64,000 nt of DNA from the NCBI RefSeq assembly GCF_029906345.1, contig NZ_JARYGY010000002.1, positions 401,901-465,900 on the forward strand, read 5' to 3'. This document shows, in pieces, positions 46,142 through 55,804 of the stretch. The position numbers and the translations under genes were made by a program. The stretch is from Aquimarina mycalae (GTDB taxonomy: Bacteria; Bacteroidota; Bacteroidia; Flavobacteriales; Flavobacteriaceae). The notes below the pieces were generated by a model, which had not been told where the DNA came from, ran no database searches, and saw only the letters and a list, made by a program, of their open reading frames with translations. Numbering within the stretch: the first letter of the stretch is position 1; each line of letters opens with the position of its first letter.

Positions 46142-46678
46142 ATGGAAATGAAAAGAAAACTAAGAAACAGTGAACTTGATCGCAAAACCATAACTGAGTT
46201 CAAGAATGCAAAAAAAACTCCTTTAATCGTCATATTAGACAATATTAGAAGCCTTAATAATATTGGTTCTGTTTTCAGAACTGCAGATGCCTTTTTAATT
46301 AAAAAAATATATCTCTGCGGTATTACAGCAACACCACCGCATAAGGACATCCAAAAAACGGCATTAGGCGCAACTGATACTGTCGACTGGGAACATACTG
46401 ATAGCACCTTAGAGCTTGTATCAAAGCTTCAAGAAGAAAACATAAAGATCATATCGATTGAACAAGCAGAAAATGCCACCATGCTAAACGATTTCAACCC
46501 TACTTCTAATCAAACATATGCAATTATTTTTGGCAACGAAGTAAAAGGTGTACAGCAAGAAGTAGTTTCTGCAAGTGATAGCGTTATTGAAATCCCTCAA
46601 CACGGAAGTAAGCATTCTTTAAACATCTCAGTTAGTGCTGGTGTTGTAATATGGGATTTATTCAACAAACTCTCTTAA
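46142..46678 (+). CDS. SpoU-family RNA 2'-O-methyltransferase
   Basis: A 178-residue SPOUT-fold enzyme. LDNIRSLNNIGSVFRTADAF (motif 1), YAIIFGNEVKGVQQEVV (motif 2) and IPQHGSKHSLNISVSAGVV (motif 3) are in the order of the TrmH/SpoU family. This predicts 2'-O-ribose methylation of tRNA or rRNA. It lacks the N-terminal substrate-binding domain of RlmB. An in-frame ATG at 46148 is an alternative start. Confidence 0.92.
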   Translation: MEMKRKLRNSELDRKTITEFKNAKKTPLIVILDNIRSLNNIGSVFRTADAFLIKKIYLCGITATPPHKDIQKTALGATDTVDWEHTDSTLELVSKLQEENIKIISIEQAENATMLNDFNPTSNQTYAIIFGNEVKGVQQEVVSASDSVIEIPQHGSKHSLNISVSAGVVIWDLFNKLS

Positions 46679-46761
46679 AGCTATTCTTCCTTCTAACAAA
46701 ATCAAACGCAACCATTTCTCATCGTATTCATCTATTAGTAAAAGTAAGAAAGGGAAAAGTT

Positions 46762-47316
46762 ATGAAAAAAGAAATAGTTACCACCTTAAAACTATACGTA
46801 GGATTCATATTATTATCAGTAATAGCTTATAGCTGTTGTCCAGAACAAATTTTTCAAATACGAAGCTTTAAAAGCTTAACATTATTTCAGCTCAACAACC
46901 CAGCCCCTCAAGATTCTGCAACAATTATAACAGATGAGTTTGTTCTAGATGCAATATTTAGTTCGAATGATGCCATAAGTGCTAATATTAATTTTAATCT
47001 TATTACCTCTACTTATGCCACATCTTGTGATAATGACACCTTCATAAATCGATTAAATGAGGAAAGCTTAATTGTAAGTCTTGACAAAGATTTTATATAT
47101 GATGGTAATACAATTTCGGCTAATTCCAATTTGGCTGAAATAACGGAAATAGCAGACAACATTAATTTCTTTTATGACATTATTTCGATTAATTTTTTAA
47201 ATGAATTTTTAGATAAATCTCAATTTGAAAATGAGGAATATACGTTCACTTTATACATTGAAACTACAGATGGGTTACAATTTGAAAAAGAGGTTTTAGC
47301 AACCTTAAACTTATAG
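46762..47316 (+). CDS. Putative lipoprotein of unknown function
   Basis: A 184-residue protein with a signal sequence ending in a lipobox-like AYSCC. I use the ATG at 46762, preceded by an AGGGAAAAG-type site; the in-frame TTG-type start at 46651 would overlap the SpoU gene and prepend a non-signal-like segment. The mature part has no recognised domain, only mixed acidic beta-like segments. It is upstream of, and in the same direction as, a dipeptidase. Confidence 0.62.
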   Translation: MKKEIVTTLKLYVGFILLSVIAYSCCPEQIFQIRSFKSLTLFQLNNPAPQDSATIITDEFVLDAIFSSNDAISANINFNLITSTYATSCDNDTFINRLNEESLIVSLDKDFIYDGNTISANSNLAEITEIADNINFFYDIISINFLNEFLDKSQFENEEYTFTLYIETTDGLQFEKEVLATLNL

Positions 47317-47392
47317 ATAGAAAGCATAGAAATAGGCAATCCAGATTTTGTTTTGTAAGTTTAAGGCTAATTACTCAATCACACATCTCATA

Positions 47393-48706
47393 ATGAAATA
47401 TTTCACATTAGTATTCATGATCTGTCTGGCCATAGTCGGTTGCAACCAAAAAACAACCGAAACTAAAAAGGAAGAATCTATAACAGAAAGTCAACTTGTT
47501 GCTAAAGCAAAAGCAATTCACAATAACATCATTACACTAGATACCCATTGTGATATCAATATAAAAAACTTTACAGATTCTATAAATTGCACTCAGGATT
47601 TAAGCTCTCAGATTACATTACCAAAGATGAAAAAAGGCGGTTTAGATGTTGCTTGGTTTATAGTCTATACTGGTCAAGATTCGCTTAATACAGAAGGATT
47701 CGAAAAAGCCCATAATATCGCAATGTCCAAATTTGATGCGATCCATAGATTAGTTGATACTATTGCACCAGATCAAATAGAATTAGCACTAACTTCTGAA
47801 GATGTTAGACGTATCCACAAATCTGGAAAAAAAGTAGCTATGATTGGTATCGAAAATGGCTATCCAGTAGGCACGGATATCGGCAATGTTAAAAAATTCT
47901 ATGATCTTGGAGGAAGATATATGTCGCTTTCCCACAATGGACATAGCCAACTTTGCGATTCTAATACTGGTGAAGCGGATAATGTATGGCTTCATAACGG
48001 TTTAAGTGATTTAGGCAAAGAAGTTATTGCCGAAATGAATAAATGGGGCATGATGATCGATGTATCACACCCATCAAAAGAATCGATGAGACAAATGATT
48101 GAGCTTTCTAAAGCCCCAATTATCGCCTCGCACTCTTCTGCAAGAGCATTGTGCAATCATAGCAGAAATCTTGATGATGAACAATTGCAGTGGTTAAAGG
48201 AAAATGGTGGTGTTGTACAAACCGTTGCTTTTACTTCATATTTAAATACCGAAAAGTTTGAAAAAAGATCTGTAAAAGAGATTGAAATCGGAAAACAAAT
48301 TGCCGATTCTATGGGAGTAACTTGGTTAGAAAGAGAAGAAGTGATGAAACTAAGTTCTGAAGAAAAAGAGACTTATTACGATTTTTTAGGCAAAATGGCT
48401 GCCATAAGAAGAGCAAAAGTAAAAAAGATTAACGACCTTCCTCCAGCTGTTGATGTTGTGGATTTTGTAAATCACATTGATTATATGGTTGATAAAATAG
48501 GTATTGATCATGTAGGTATTAGCTCTGATTTTGACGGTGGTGGTGGAATCGAAGGATGGAGTGATGCTTCTGAAACCTTTAATGTTACCTTAGAATTGGT
48601 AAAAAGAGGGTATACAGAAGAACAAATTGAAAAACTATGGAGTGGTAATCTACTTCGTGTGCTAGATCAAGTTCAAAAAGTAGCCAGCGAGCTTCAGAAA
48701 GGGTAA
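47393..48706 (+). CDS. Lipoprotein membrane dipeptidase (M19 family)
   Basis: A 437-residue zinc dipeptidase of the renal-dipeptidase family. It has a lipoprotein signal (LAIVGC), using the ATG at 47393. Metal and substrate motifs: LDTHCDIN, GIENGYPVG, DVSHPSKES, SHSSARALCNHSRNLDD and GISSDFDGGGG. It cleaves dipeptides, possibly including D-amino-acid ones, at the periplasmic or outer-membrane face. Its stop is 1 base from the stop of the convergent folK-dNK gene. Confidence 0.9.
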   Translation: MKYFTLVFMICLAIVGCNQKTTETKKEESITESQLVAKAKAIHNNIITLDTHCDINIKNFTDSINCTQDLSSQITLPKMKKGGLDVAWFIVYTGQDSLNTEGFEKAHNIAMSKFDAIHRLVDTIAPDQIELALTSEDVRRIHKSGKKVAMIGIENGYPVGTDIGNVKKFYDLGGRYMSLSHNGHSQLCDSNTGEADNVWLHNGLSDLGKEVIAEMNKWGMMIDVSHPSKESMRQMIELSKAPIIASHSSARALCNHSRNLDDEQLQWLKENGGVVQTVAFTSYLNTEKFEKRSVKEIEIGKQIADSMGVTWLEREEVMKLSSEEKETYYDFLGKMAAIRRAKVKKINDLPPAVDVVDFVNHIDYMVDKIGIDHVGISSDFDGGGGIEGWSDASETFNVTLELVKRGYTEEQIEKLWSGNLLRVLDQVQKVASELQKG

Positions 48707-48707
48707 A

Positions 48708-49835
48708 CTAATTAGTCAATTCATTGAGCACCCATATATAATCTTTTCGGTTTTGAATAAAATCTTTATCCGAAACATCTACAATCTTAACATTAAAGTG
48801 AGATTGAGATTTTATAAATTGTAGATACCCTTTATTGATCTTATTTAAATACTCTGCTGGAATTTTCTGTTCATAGTCACGCCCTCGTTTTTTAATATTT
48901 TCTAATAAACGTTCTGTGTTTTGATACAAATAGACATATAATCCTGGTTTTGGAAGGTCCCGATACATGATATCAAAAACCTTCTTATACAACTTATATT
49001 CATCCTCCTGAAGCGTTACCTGCGCAAAAATTAATGATTTAAATACGTCATAATCACTTACTACAAAATCCTTAAATAAATCAAATTGGCCAATATCATC
49101 CTGTAATCGTTGATAACGATCCGCAAGAAAAGACATTTCAAGAGGAAAGGCGAATCGCTCCATATCTTCATAAAACTTGGGCAAAAAAGGATTGTCTGCG
49201 AAACGCTCTAAAACCAACTTAGCGTTAAATTCCTGAGCAATTAGATTTGCCAGACTTGTTTTACCAGCACCAATATTTCCTTCGATCGTAAGATACTGAA
49301 CTGATGACAACGAATATTCTTCTTTAGGATTCATTATTTGTACATCCAGTATATCTATCTCAGAAACATCCTCCGTGTGCTCCAATAATTCTGATACCGT
49401 TTGATTAAGAATTGGGTGCACCAGATCACTATCAATATCAGCTAACGGATGTAAAACAAATTTTCGATCTTGTATTGAAGGATGTGGAACGATTAGGTTT
49501 TCGGTTTTTACAACTCCTTCAGAAGAAAAAAGAATATCTAAATCAATTGTCCTAGCTTCATACCCTTCATTTTTCGTTCTGTTTCTGCCTAAAGAATTTT
49601 CAATTTCTAAAAGTGTATCCAATACTTCTGCAGAAGAATAAAAAGTTTTTATAAGGATACATACATTATAAAAATCATCACTACTAAATCCCCAAGCAGG
49701 TGTTTGACATATTCTAGATATCTTAATTACATCACCAATGGTATTGTAGATTGCATCTACTGCTTGCTGAAGATAACCCAGGCGATTCCCAATATTACTC
49801 CCTAATGAGATATGTATAAGATTTGATGTTTTCAA
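48708..49835 (-). CDS. folK: Fused HPPK (folate) and deoxynucleoside kinase
   Basis: A 375-residue fusion. Residues 1-165 are 6-hydroxymethyl-dihydropterin pyrophosphokinase: SLGSNIGNR, NSLGRNRTKNEGYEARTIDLD (split here over the family motif) and IVPHPSIQDRKFVL. Residues ~180-375 are a deoxynucleoside kinase: IEGNIGAGKTS (Walker A, 186-194), LVLERFADNPFLPKFYED, and SDYDVFKSLIFA, then KKRGRDYEQ. One polypeptide therefore joins folate synthesis and nucleoside salvage. The start is a TTG at 49835. It is divergent from the transporter at 49959. Confidence 0.92.
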   Translation of the reverse strand: MKTSNLIHISLGSNIGNRLGYLQQAVDAIYNTIGDVIKISRICQTPAWGFSSDDFYNVCILIKTFYSSAEVLDTLLEIENSLGRNRTKNEGYEARTIDLDILFSSEGVVKTENLIVPHPSIQDRKFVLHPLADIDSDLVHPILNQTVSELLEHTEDVSEIDILDVQIMNPKEEYSLSSVQYLTIEGNIGAGKTSLANLIAQEFNAKLVLERFADNPFLPKFYEDMERFAFPLEMSFLADRYQRLQDDIGQFDLFKDFVVSDYDVFKSLIFAQVTLQEDEYKLYKKVFDIMYRDLPKPGLYVYLYQNTERLLENIKKRGRDYEQKIPAEYLNKINKGYLQFIKSQSHFNVKIVDVSDKDFIQNRKDYIWVLNELTN

Positions 49836-49958
49836 ATGTGGAAATTTATATTCTGATCAGAACTACGTATTTTTATGAGCAAATTAAGGAAAACAAAACC
49901 ACTTCACCTTATTTTTGCACGAAGTATTATAAACTAATTTTATTTAAAACCAACACAC

Positions 49959-50651
49959 CTGAATCTAAAAGACAAAATAGTAGCCTACAGAATTTACCTT
50001 ATACTTGGAGCCTTATTTATCTCTTCGTTAGTAGCATCAAATCTTATTTTTCAGAAATTTTTCTTTTGGGATTTTTTTGGAGTCTATACTTTCGAAATTT
50101 CCGTAGGGATTTTACCATACCCTGTTACATTTTTAATTACTGATATTATCAGTGAAATTTACGGTAAAAGAAAAGCCAATCAGATTGTCACTGCTGGTAT
50201 TTTTGCTTCATTCTTTTCTTTGATCATAGTTTTTGTTTCTAAAGAGGTCCCAGCAACATCCTGGTCACCAGTTAATGACGAAACATTCTCTCAGGTTTTT
50301 GGTGCCACGGTAATTGCAGTTTTTGCGTCTATGATGGCATATCTTTTTGCTCAATATATAGATATTCAGATCTTTCACTTTTGGAAAAAAATAACTAAAG
50401 GAAAGCATCTTTGGATCAGAAATAACTTTTCTACCTTTGCTTCTCAATTCATAGATACACTTACCGTATTACTGTTATTATGCTCTACTGATATCATTAG
50501 TTGGGATCGTTTTGGAATATTATTGCTAAATGGGTTCTTATTTAAAATACTAGTTGCAGCCCTTGATACTCCGCTACTATATTTAGGTGTTTACATCTTA
50601 AGAAAAAGATTTAAACTTAAAGAAGGAGGAGAATTAGCACTTGAAATATAA
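49959..50651 (+). CDS. Queuosine-precursor transporter (YhhQ/VUT family), non-canonical start
   Basis: A ~230-residue membrane protein with about six helices. LILGALFISSLVASNLIFQK, YPVTFLITDIISEIYGKRKA and ASQFIDTLTVLLLL are typical of the YhhQ/VUT family, which imports queuine precursors (preQ0/preQ1). The open frame begins after a TAA at 49935-49937 and contains no ATG, GTG or TTG ahead of the conserved first helix. The CTG at 49959 gives an N-terminus (LNLKDKIVAYRIYL) of the expected length, so I infer a CTG start. A conventional ORF call beginning at 50220 would remove the first third of the protein. Confidence 0.8.
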   Translation: MNLKDKIVAYRIYLILGALFISSLVASNLIFQKFFFWDFFGVYTFEISVGILPYPVTFLITDIISEIYGKRKANQIVTAGIFASFFSLIIVFVSKEVPATSWSPVNDETFSQVFGATVIAVFASMMAYLFAQYIDIQIFHFWKKITKGKHLWIRNNFSTFASQFIDTLTVLLLLCSTDIISWDRFGILLLNGFLFKILVAALDTPLLYLGVYILRKRFKLKEGGELALEI

Positions 50652-50727
50652 AAAACTAACAAATACTTAACTCAAAATCAGCAACATATTACACTTGTGA
50701 TTCGTTACTTTATATAAAAGCAATAAA

Positions 50728-53358
50728 ATGATCAAAAAAGCCCTTAAAATCTTTAGTATACTTATCCTCATCCTCATAATAGGGATCATTTCTATTCCTT
50801 TTCTTTTTGGAGGAACAATTAAGGACAAAATTCGGTACCTCGCCAATCAACACGTTAATGCAACCGTTGATTTTGTCGATGTTGATATCAGCCTAATTAG
50901 AAGTTTTCCTGAAGCTTCTGTGATCATTGATGAACTTTCTATTATTAATTTCGCTCCTTTTGAAGGCGACACACTAGCATATGCAAAAAAAATATCCCTT
51001 GATATGTCTATTAATGAGCTTTTCAAAGATGCTTCAGAGCCTATTAGTATTCAAAAATTTATTATCGATGAAGCCAATATAGCAATCAAAACAGATTCAT
51101 TAGGAAATTCTAATTTTGACATTGCTAAAAAACAGGACAACGTTGAAGAACCAGCAACTGAAGATAGTGGCTCGTTTACTTTTGAACTTGATCATTATGA
51201 AATAAATCATAGTAAACTGCTATACAACGATGACATTAGTAAAATTTCATTACTAATGACCGAGGTAAATCATAGTGGAGACGGATCCTTATCTGGTGAA
51301 AATATACTCCTCGATACAAAATCTAACTCAGAAGTTTCTTTTAGTTTAGATGGAACTAAATATCTTAATAAAAATGCCCTAAAACTAGATGCCGAATTAG
51401 AATTAGATCTAGAAAATCAACGATACGCATTTAAGGAGAATAAAGCTCTAGTTAACCAACTACCTCTTGAGTTTAAAGGTTTTGTTCAGCTTAACGAAAA
51501 ATACACAGATGTTGATCTTAGTTTTAAAACGCCTACATCTGATTTTAAAAATTTCTTGGCCGTAATTCCTGAAACATATGCTAAAAATCTTGATGGAGTA
51601 CAAACTTCGGGAGATTTTTATGTAGATGGCATCATTAAAGGAAAGGTAGATGATACGCTTATCCCAAAAATGGATATTAAAATAGCATCTAGTAATGCTT
51701 CCTTTAAATATCCTGATCTACCAAAAAGTGTGCAAAACATAACAATAGACACACAAATAAAAAATGATACTGGTTTAGTAGATGATACATACATAAAAAT
51801 AGGCAATCTAACATTTAGAATAGATCAGGACACCTTTGCCGCTAATGGTAGTTTACGAAATATCACAAAAAATATGGTTGTAGATATGGCTGTCAATGGA
51901 ACTCTAAATCTTGCTAATCTGGACAAAGCATACCCTCTAGAACTTGATCAAGAGCTCAATGGAGTTTTCAAGGCCAATGTGAACACTAATTTTGACATGT
52001 TATCTTTAGAAAAAGAACAATACCAAAATATAAAAAGCTCTGGTACTGCTAGTTTAGATCAATTCACGTATGCTTCTCCAGAATTACCGAACGAAATAAA
52101 AATCGAAAAAGCAAATGTAAGTTTCAAACCAGAAACCATTACATTAGACAAGATGCAAGTGACAACAGGCAAATCTGATCTTACAGCAGCAGGAACCATT
52201 AATAATCTAATGGGATTTTTATTCTCAAAACAGGATCTTAAAGGAAGTTTTGATGTAAGTTCTGATGTTTTTGCAGTAAATGATTTTATGGTTGCAGAAA
52301 ACGAATCGACAGAAGAACAAACCAACGAAACTATTGAAGAAGAAGCATTGCAGATACCTTCCTTCTTAGATGCTACCTTGAACTTTGATGCTAAAAAAGT
52401 GATCTACGATAATTTAGAACTAAAAAATACAAAAGGAAGTGTAAAAATAAATGATGAGACGGCATATCTACAAAATGTAACATCAAATCTATTTGATGGA
52501 GGACTTGCTTTTAATGGAGAAGTATCTACAAAATCAGACACCCCTAATTTTGGTATGAATTTAGATTTGAGCAAAATTGATATTGTAAAATCCTTTGCTG
52601 GTCTAGAATTATTACAGAGCCTAGCCCCTATTGCCAAGTCTCTTACAGGAGCATTAAATACTCAAATAAATCTTAACGGCAATTTAAACAACGACCTAAC
52701 ACCTGTACTAAATTCTCTAAAAGGTAATGCTCTGGCAGAAATATTAAATGCTAAAGTAAGTACTTCTCAGACTCCTTTACTGTCTCAATTAGATGGTCAA
52801 TTAGGCTTTTTAAACCTAGATAAACTGAATTTAAAAGACCTTAAAACCTCTCTTAGTTTTGATGATGGAAAAATACATGTAAAGCCTTTCGAATTTGATA
52901 TTGAAGGAATAAAAATCACGGCTGGCGGAAGTCACGGGTTTGATATGAATATGGATTATAATGTATCGTTGGATGTTCCTGCAAAATATATGGGTAAAGA
53001 AGTAGGCGGATTGATCTCTCAGCTCAATGATCAGGAGTCTAACGAAATGACGGTAGCACTTCCTGTGGGTATATCAGGTAATTTTTCGAATCCCAAAGTA
53101 AACATCAACACGGGTCAAGCCGTTACACAGCTTACGCAACAGATTATTAATAAACAAAAAGAAAAAGCTACTGGTAAAATTGTTGATGAAGGCACGAAAG
53201 TACTTACAGATTTACTTGGAGGATCAAATAAAGACAAAGATTCTACACAAACAACAACCAATAAACCTGAGGATAAACTCAAGGATGCTGCTAAAAATAT
53301 TTTAGGTGGATTTTTAGGCAAAAAAAAGAAAAAAGATACCACAAAAACCAAGAACTAA
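50728..53358 (+). CDS. AsmA-family protein
   Basis: An 876-residue protein with one N-terminal membrane helix (about 4-28) and a large periplasmic region of the AsmA/TamB type. VDFVDVDISLIRSFPEASV is the usual start of the AsmA domain in Bacteroidota, and later repeats of beta-strands and the AsmA-2-like C-terminal part (GSHGFDMNMDYNVSLDVP) match. The Lys-rich tail is typical. These proteins are thought to be bridges for phospholipid traffic between membranes. Specific role here unknown. Confidence 0.88.
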   Translation: MIKKALKIFSILILILIIGIISIPFLFGGTIKDKIRYLANQHVNATVDFVDVDISLIRSFPEASVIIDELSIINFAPFEGDTLAYAKKISLDMSINELFKDASEPISIQKFIIDEANIAIKTDSLGNSNFDIAKKQDNVEEPATEDSGSFTFELDHYEINHSKLLYNDDISKISLLMTEVNHSGDGSLSGENILLDTKSNSEVSFSLDGTKYLNKNALKLDAELELDLENQRYAFKENKALVNQLPLEFKGFVQLNEKYTDVDLSFKTPTSDFKNFLAVIPETYAKNLDGVQTSGDFYVDGIIKGKVDDTLIPKMDIKIASSNASFKYPDLPKSVQNITIDTQIKNDTGLVDDTYIKIGNLTFRIDQDTFAANGSLRNITKNMVVDMAVNGTLNLANLDKAYPLELDQELNGVFKANVNTNFDMLSLEKEQYQNIKSSGTASLDQFTYASPELPNEIKIEKANVSFKPETITLDKMQVTTGKSDLTAAGTINNLMGFLFSKQDLKGSFDVSSDVFAVNDFMVAENESTEEQTNETIEEEALQIPSFLDATLNFDAKKVIYDNLELKNTKGSVKINDETAYLQNVTSNLFDGGLAFNGEVSTKSDTPNFGMNLDLSKIDIVKSFAGLELLQSLAPIAKSLTGALNTQINLNGNLNNDLTPVLNSLKGNALAEILNAKVSTSQTPLLSQLDGQLGFLNLDKLNLKDLKTSLSFDDGKIHVKPFEFDIEGIKITAGGSHGFDMNMDYNVSLDVPAKYMGKEVGGLISQLNDQESNEMTVALPVGISGNFSNPKVNINTGQAVTQLTQQIINKQKEKATGKIVDEGTKVLTDLLGGSNKDKDSTQTTTNKPEDKLKDAAKNILGGFLGKKKKKDTTKTKN

Positions 53359-53767
53359 ATACCATCTTATATTAAATACTTGCTGTATTCAATGATTACA
53401 TTATTATTTTGTCAACAAAATAAAGAAATCTTTAATTTTGCGTAAAAAAGACTAGGATATGAACAGTATCCCGTATAATTAGTTTTTTTTGAGCACTTTT
53501 CTTAGTACATTAGCCTTGGGAAAACGTTAAAAATAGAATTGGATTTTAATTGGATTTAATTAATAATTATAAACCACTTAAAATTAGACAGATTAGCACT
53601 TCACAGACAAAACCCAAGATTTTTAGCCATTATTCGTTAAAAACTAAGATTCTAGCACAATAAATTTAGTAAAACTGAATTAACTATTTAGTAAAGTTGT
53701 TTCTAATAAGTAAAATTCTTTTAGCTATAATTTTACTACAAAATTTATAACCCCAACAATAACAATT
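53359..53767 (+). other. 409-base leader region before cassette copy 1, with promoter and direct repeats
   Basis: TTTG at 53408-53411 followed after 21 bases by TAATTTTG (53433-53440) fits the Bacteroidota promoter pattern well. A seven-codon ORF (53459-53482, ending at a TAG) and a T8 run follow. AATTGGATTT is repeated at 53537 and 53548, and TTTAGTAAA at 53665 and 53687 (22 bases apart). The 16-base element AAATTTATAACCCCAA at 53741-53756 is shared with copy 3. Confidence 0.6.
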
Positions 53768-55036
53768 ATGAAACCAGCTATTTTACCCCTCGCAATTCTA
53801 TTATTTGTTTCTTCTCAATTATGGTCACAAAGTACAACAAATGAAAATCAAATGAAGTGGATGCAAGGATGGACCAACTTTGACCCAAATAACAAAGAAT
53901 ACGCTGAAGCTGAAGAGGAGCTTCTTACCATTATAGATCAAGATTCTTATTTACGTAATGACGTTGTATATCTAATGTCTGGAAATGTATATGTTACCAA
54001 TGGTGCTACGCTAACAATTCAAGAAGGAACCGTTATACGTTGTGATACAGAAACCTCAACAAGTCTGGTAATCACCAAAGGATCTAGACTAATCGCCAGA
54101 GGTGTAAAAGGCCAACCGATAGTGTTTACTTCTAATAAATCTCCAAAAGCAAGAAAAAGTGGAGATTGGGGAGGAATTGTTATTGCAGGATCTGGAACCA
54201 TCAATTCCCCTTCGGAAGCAGGCATTATAGAAGGCAACTTTTTACCTCAATACTCTCTATACGGAGGAAAAGATGATAGCGAAATGACCGCTATTATGAC
54301 ATATGTAAGAATTGAATATGCTGGAAAAAAAATTAACAAATCAAAAGAATTAAATGGATTATCACTATACGCTTTAGGAAAAAAATCTATTCTAAATAAT
54401 ATTATGGTTAGTTATTCTGCCGATGATTCATTTGAATTTTTTGGAGGAACCGTAGATATGAACAATCTAATTTCTTATAAAGCTAAAGACGATGATTATG
54501 ACTTTACCTTAGGATATACAGGAGAGTTATACAATATTGTAGCTGTAAGACACCCATATATTTCTGATATTAGCGGTTCTTATGCAATAGAAATAGATGG
54601 CTATGATAAAAAATCTGGAATGACATCTTTACCCTTATCCTTGGTGAAAATTAAAGATGCAACTTTAATCAATTTATCAGACAACAGTAATTATCAACAT
54701 ACTGGTGCTGCGATTTCGTCTAAAAATTTAGGGCGTTTAGTTTTTAGAGACTCTAGAATATCGGGTTTTGCCAATGTTGTTAAATTCGATAAATCTTATA
54801 GTTCTTATGGGGAAATTGAAAAATCCTTTTCTCTGGAAAACAGTATTTTTAATGTGCATGACACTAATGTACTAGTCCCTTTTGAATCGAAAGCTGAAGC
54901 TCAAAAACTTTTAAAATATAACATGTTTACTACACAATTTAAAAGTGTCGGTGATCTATTTGAAAAACCTTTGGATTCGAAAAATCCGAAATTTACTTTA
55001 AAACAATCTCGTGATAGCTATACAGTAATGCAATAA
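53768..55036 (+). CDS. Exported beta-helix-like protein, cassette copy 1 (large subunit)
   Basis: A 422-residue protein with a signal peptide (ending LWSQ). It contains TLTIQEGTVIRC, PIVFTSNKSPKARKSGDWGG, RIEYAGKK, YSADDSFEFFGGTVDM and AKDDDYDFTLGYTGEL. Motifs such as SGDWGG, VRIEYAG and DDxFEFFGG resemble a Bacteroidota family of large exported right-handed beta-helix proteins, usually annotated as T9SS-target or lipoprotein. No type IX sorting domain is present: the C-terminus ends YTVMQ. It is the first of three paralogues, each followed by a small partner. Export is predicted; the final location (periplasm or surface) is open. Confidence 0.78.
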   Translation: MKPAILPLAILLFVSSQLWSQSTTNENQMKWMQGWTNFDPNNKEYAEAEEELLTIIDQDSYLRNDVVYLMSGNVYVTNGATLTIQEGTVIRCDTETSTSLVITKGSRLIARGVKGQPIVFTSNKSPKARKSGDWGGIVIAGSGTINSPSEAGIIEGNFLPQYSLYGGKDDSEMTAIMTYVRIEYAGKKINKSKELNGLSLYALGKKSILNNIMVSYSADDSFEFFGGTVDMNNLISYKAKDDDYDFTLGYTGELYNIVAVRHPYISDISGSYAIEIDGYDKKSGMTSLPLSLVKIKDATLINLSDNSNYQHTGAAISSKNLGRLVFRDSRISGFANVVKFDKSYSSYGEIEKSFSLENSIFNVHDTNVLVPFESKAEAQKLLKYNMFTTQFKSVGDLFEKPLDSKNPKFTLKQSRDSYTVMQ

Positions 55037-55075
55037 TATTTTATATTTATTCTAATTAACAACAATACCTTTATA

Positions 55076-55513
55076 ATGAAATCGATTACCATTTTATTTT
55101 TCTCTCTTTTTCTAACAACGACCAGCTTTGCTCAATCAAAAAAGAATGTTTTTTTTGATCAGAGTACCTTAATTACTAAATTTCACACAATTGATGAATT
55201 AGAGGGATTAAAAAAAGGAGAACTTGTTAAACTATACATAGAAAGAGCAAACGAAATTATTACCGTATTACCATATATTGCATTAACGAACGAATCTGAT
55301 GTCAGTCTAGCCGATGTTGGAATTAAAGAAAACTCTGATAATCTCAAAACACTGGGGAAACATCATGAAACTACCACAGATGCTTTTGAGAGCACCAGTA
55401 ATTTAATTACCGAATTTATTCCTTATGCCGATACTGAAAAAATAATATGGGCGATTCTTTATTATGAAGAAATCATTAAAAAAATTAGAATAGGAGTCAA
55501 TGGAAATTTCTAA
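55076..55513 (+). CDS. Exported helical partner protein, cassette copy 1 (small subunit)
   Basis: A 145-residue protein with a signal peptide (ending TSFAQ). It carries the motifs KFHTIDELEGLKKGELVKLY, LPYIALTNE, DVGIKENSD and IPYADTEKIIWAILY, followed by EEIIKKIRIG. These are conserved in the small proteins of copies 2 and 3. The protein is predicted mostly helical. I do not recognise the family. It lies 39 bases after the large gene of its pair and ends before a terminator, so the pair forms one transcription unit. Confidence 0.75.
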   Translation: MKSITILFFSLFLTTTSFAQSKKNVFFDQSTLITKFHTIDELEGLKKGELVKLYIERANEIITVLPYIALTNESDVSLADVGIKENSDNLKTLGKHHETTTDAFESTSNLITEFIPYADTEKIIWAILYYEEIIKKIRIGVNGNF

Positions 55514-55530
55514 AAAAATTAGATAAGATT

Positions 55531-55559
55531 AAAAAAACAGCCTGTATGGCTGTTTTTTT
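55531..55559 (+). terminator. Terminator after cassette copy 1
   Basis: AAAAAAACAGCC and GGCTGTTTTTTT form a 12-bp stem with a 5-base loop. No equivalent was found after copies 2 or 3. Confidence 0.9.
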
Positions 55560-55804
55560 GTTTACTATCATTTCGTCTCATCAAAACAAAGCATACATTC
55601 TAAAATCTACCATACATAAAATAATTCCCTAATTATTTTATCCTATTTCTGATGATGAAAATTACAAATAAATGTTAATAAATGCTTTTTTATGTAATCT
55701 ATATCATTGGTAATCGACCTAAAAAGAGTTACTAACAAATAAATGTTGTTAAAAACTAATATCTCAAAAGAGTTTAATAAAAGTAGAACTTAAAAAATGA
55801 AGCT

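Noticed and set aside
49823..50143. Open frame overlapping the start of the YhhQ-type gene
   Set aside because: Its translation has no family resemblance, while the other frame gives clear YhhQ/VUT sequence over the same bases.
50220..50651. Shorter 143-residue gene starting at TTG 50220
   Set aside because: It would remove conserved helices that are coded directly upstream in the same open frame.
53665..53695. Short direct repeats as a CRISPR array
   Set aside because: Only two 9-base units and no cas genes; no array is present anywhere in the window.
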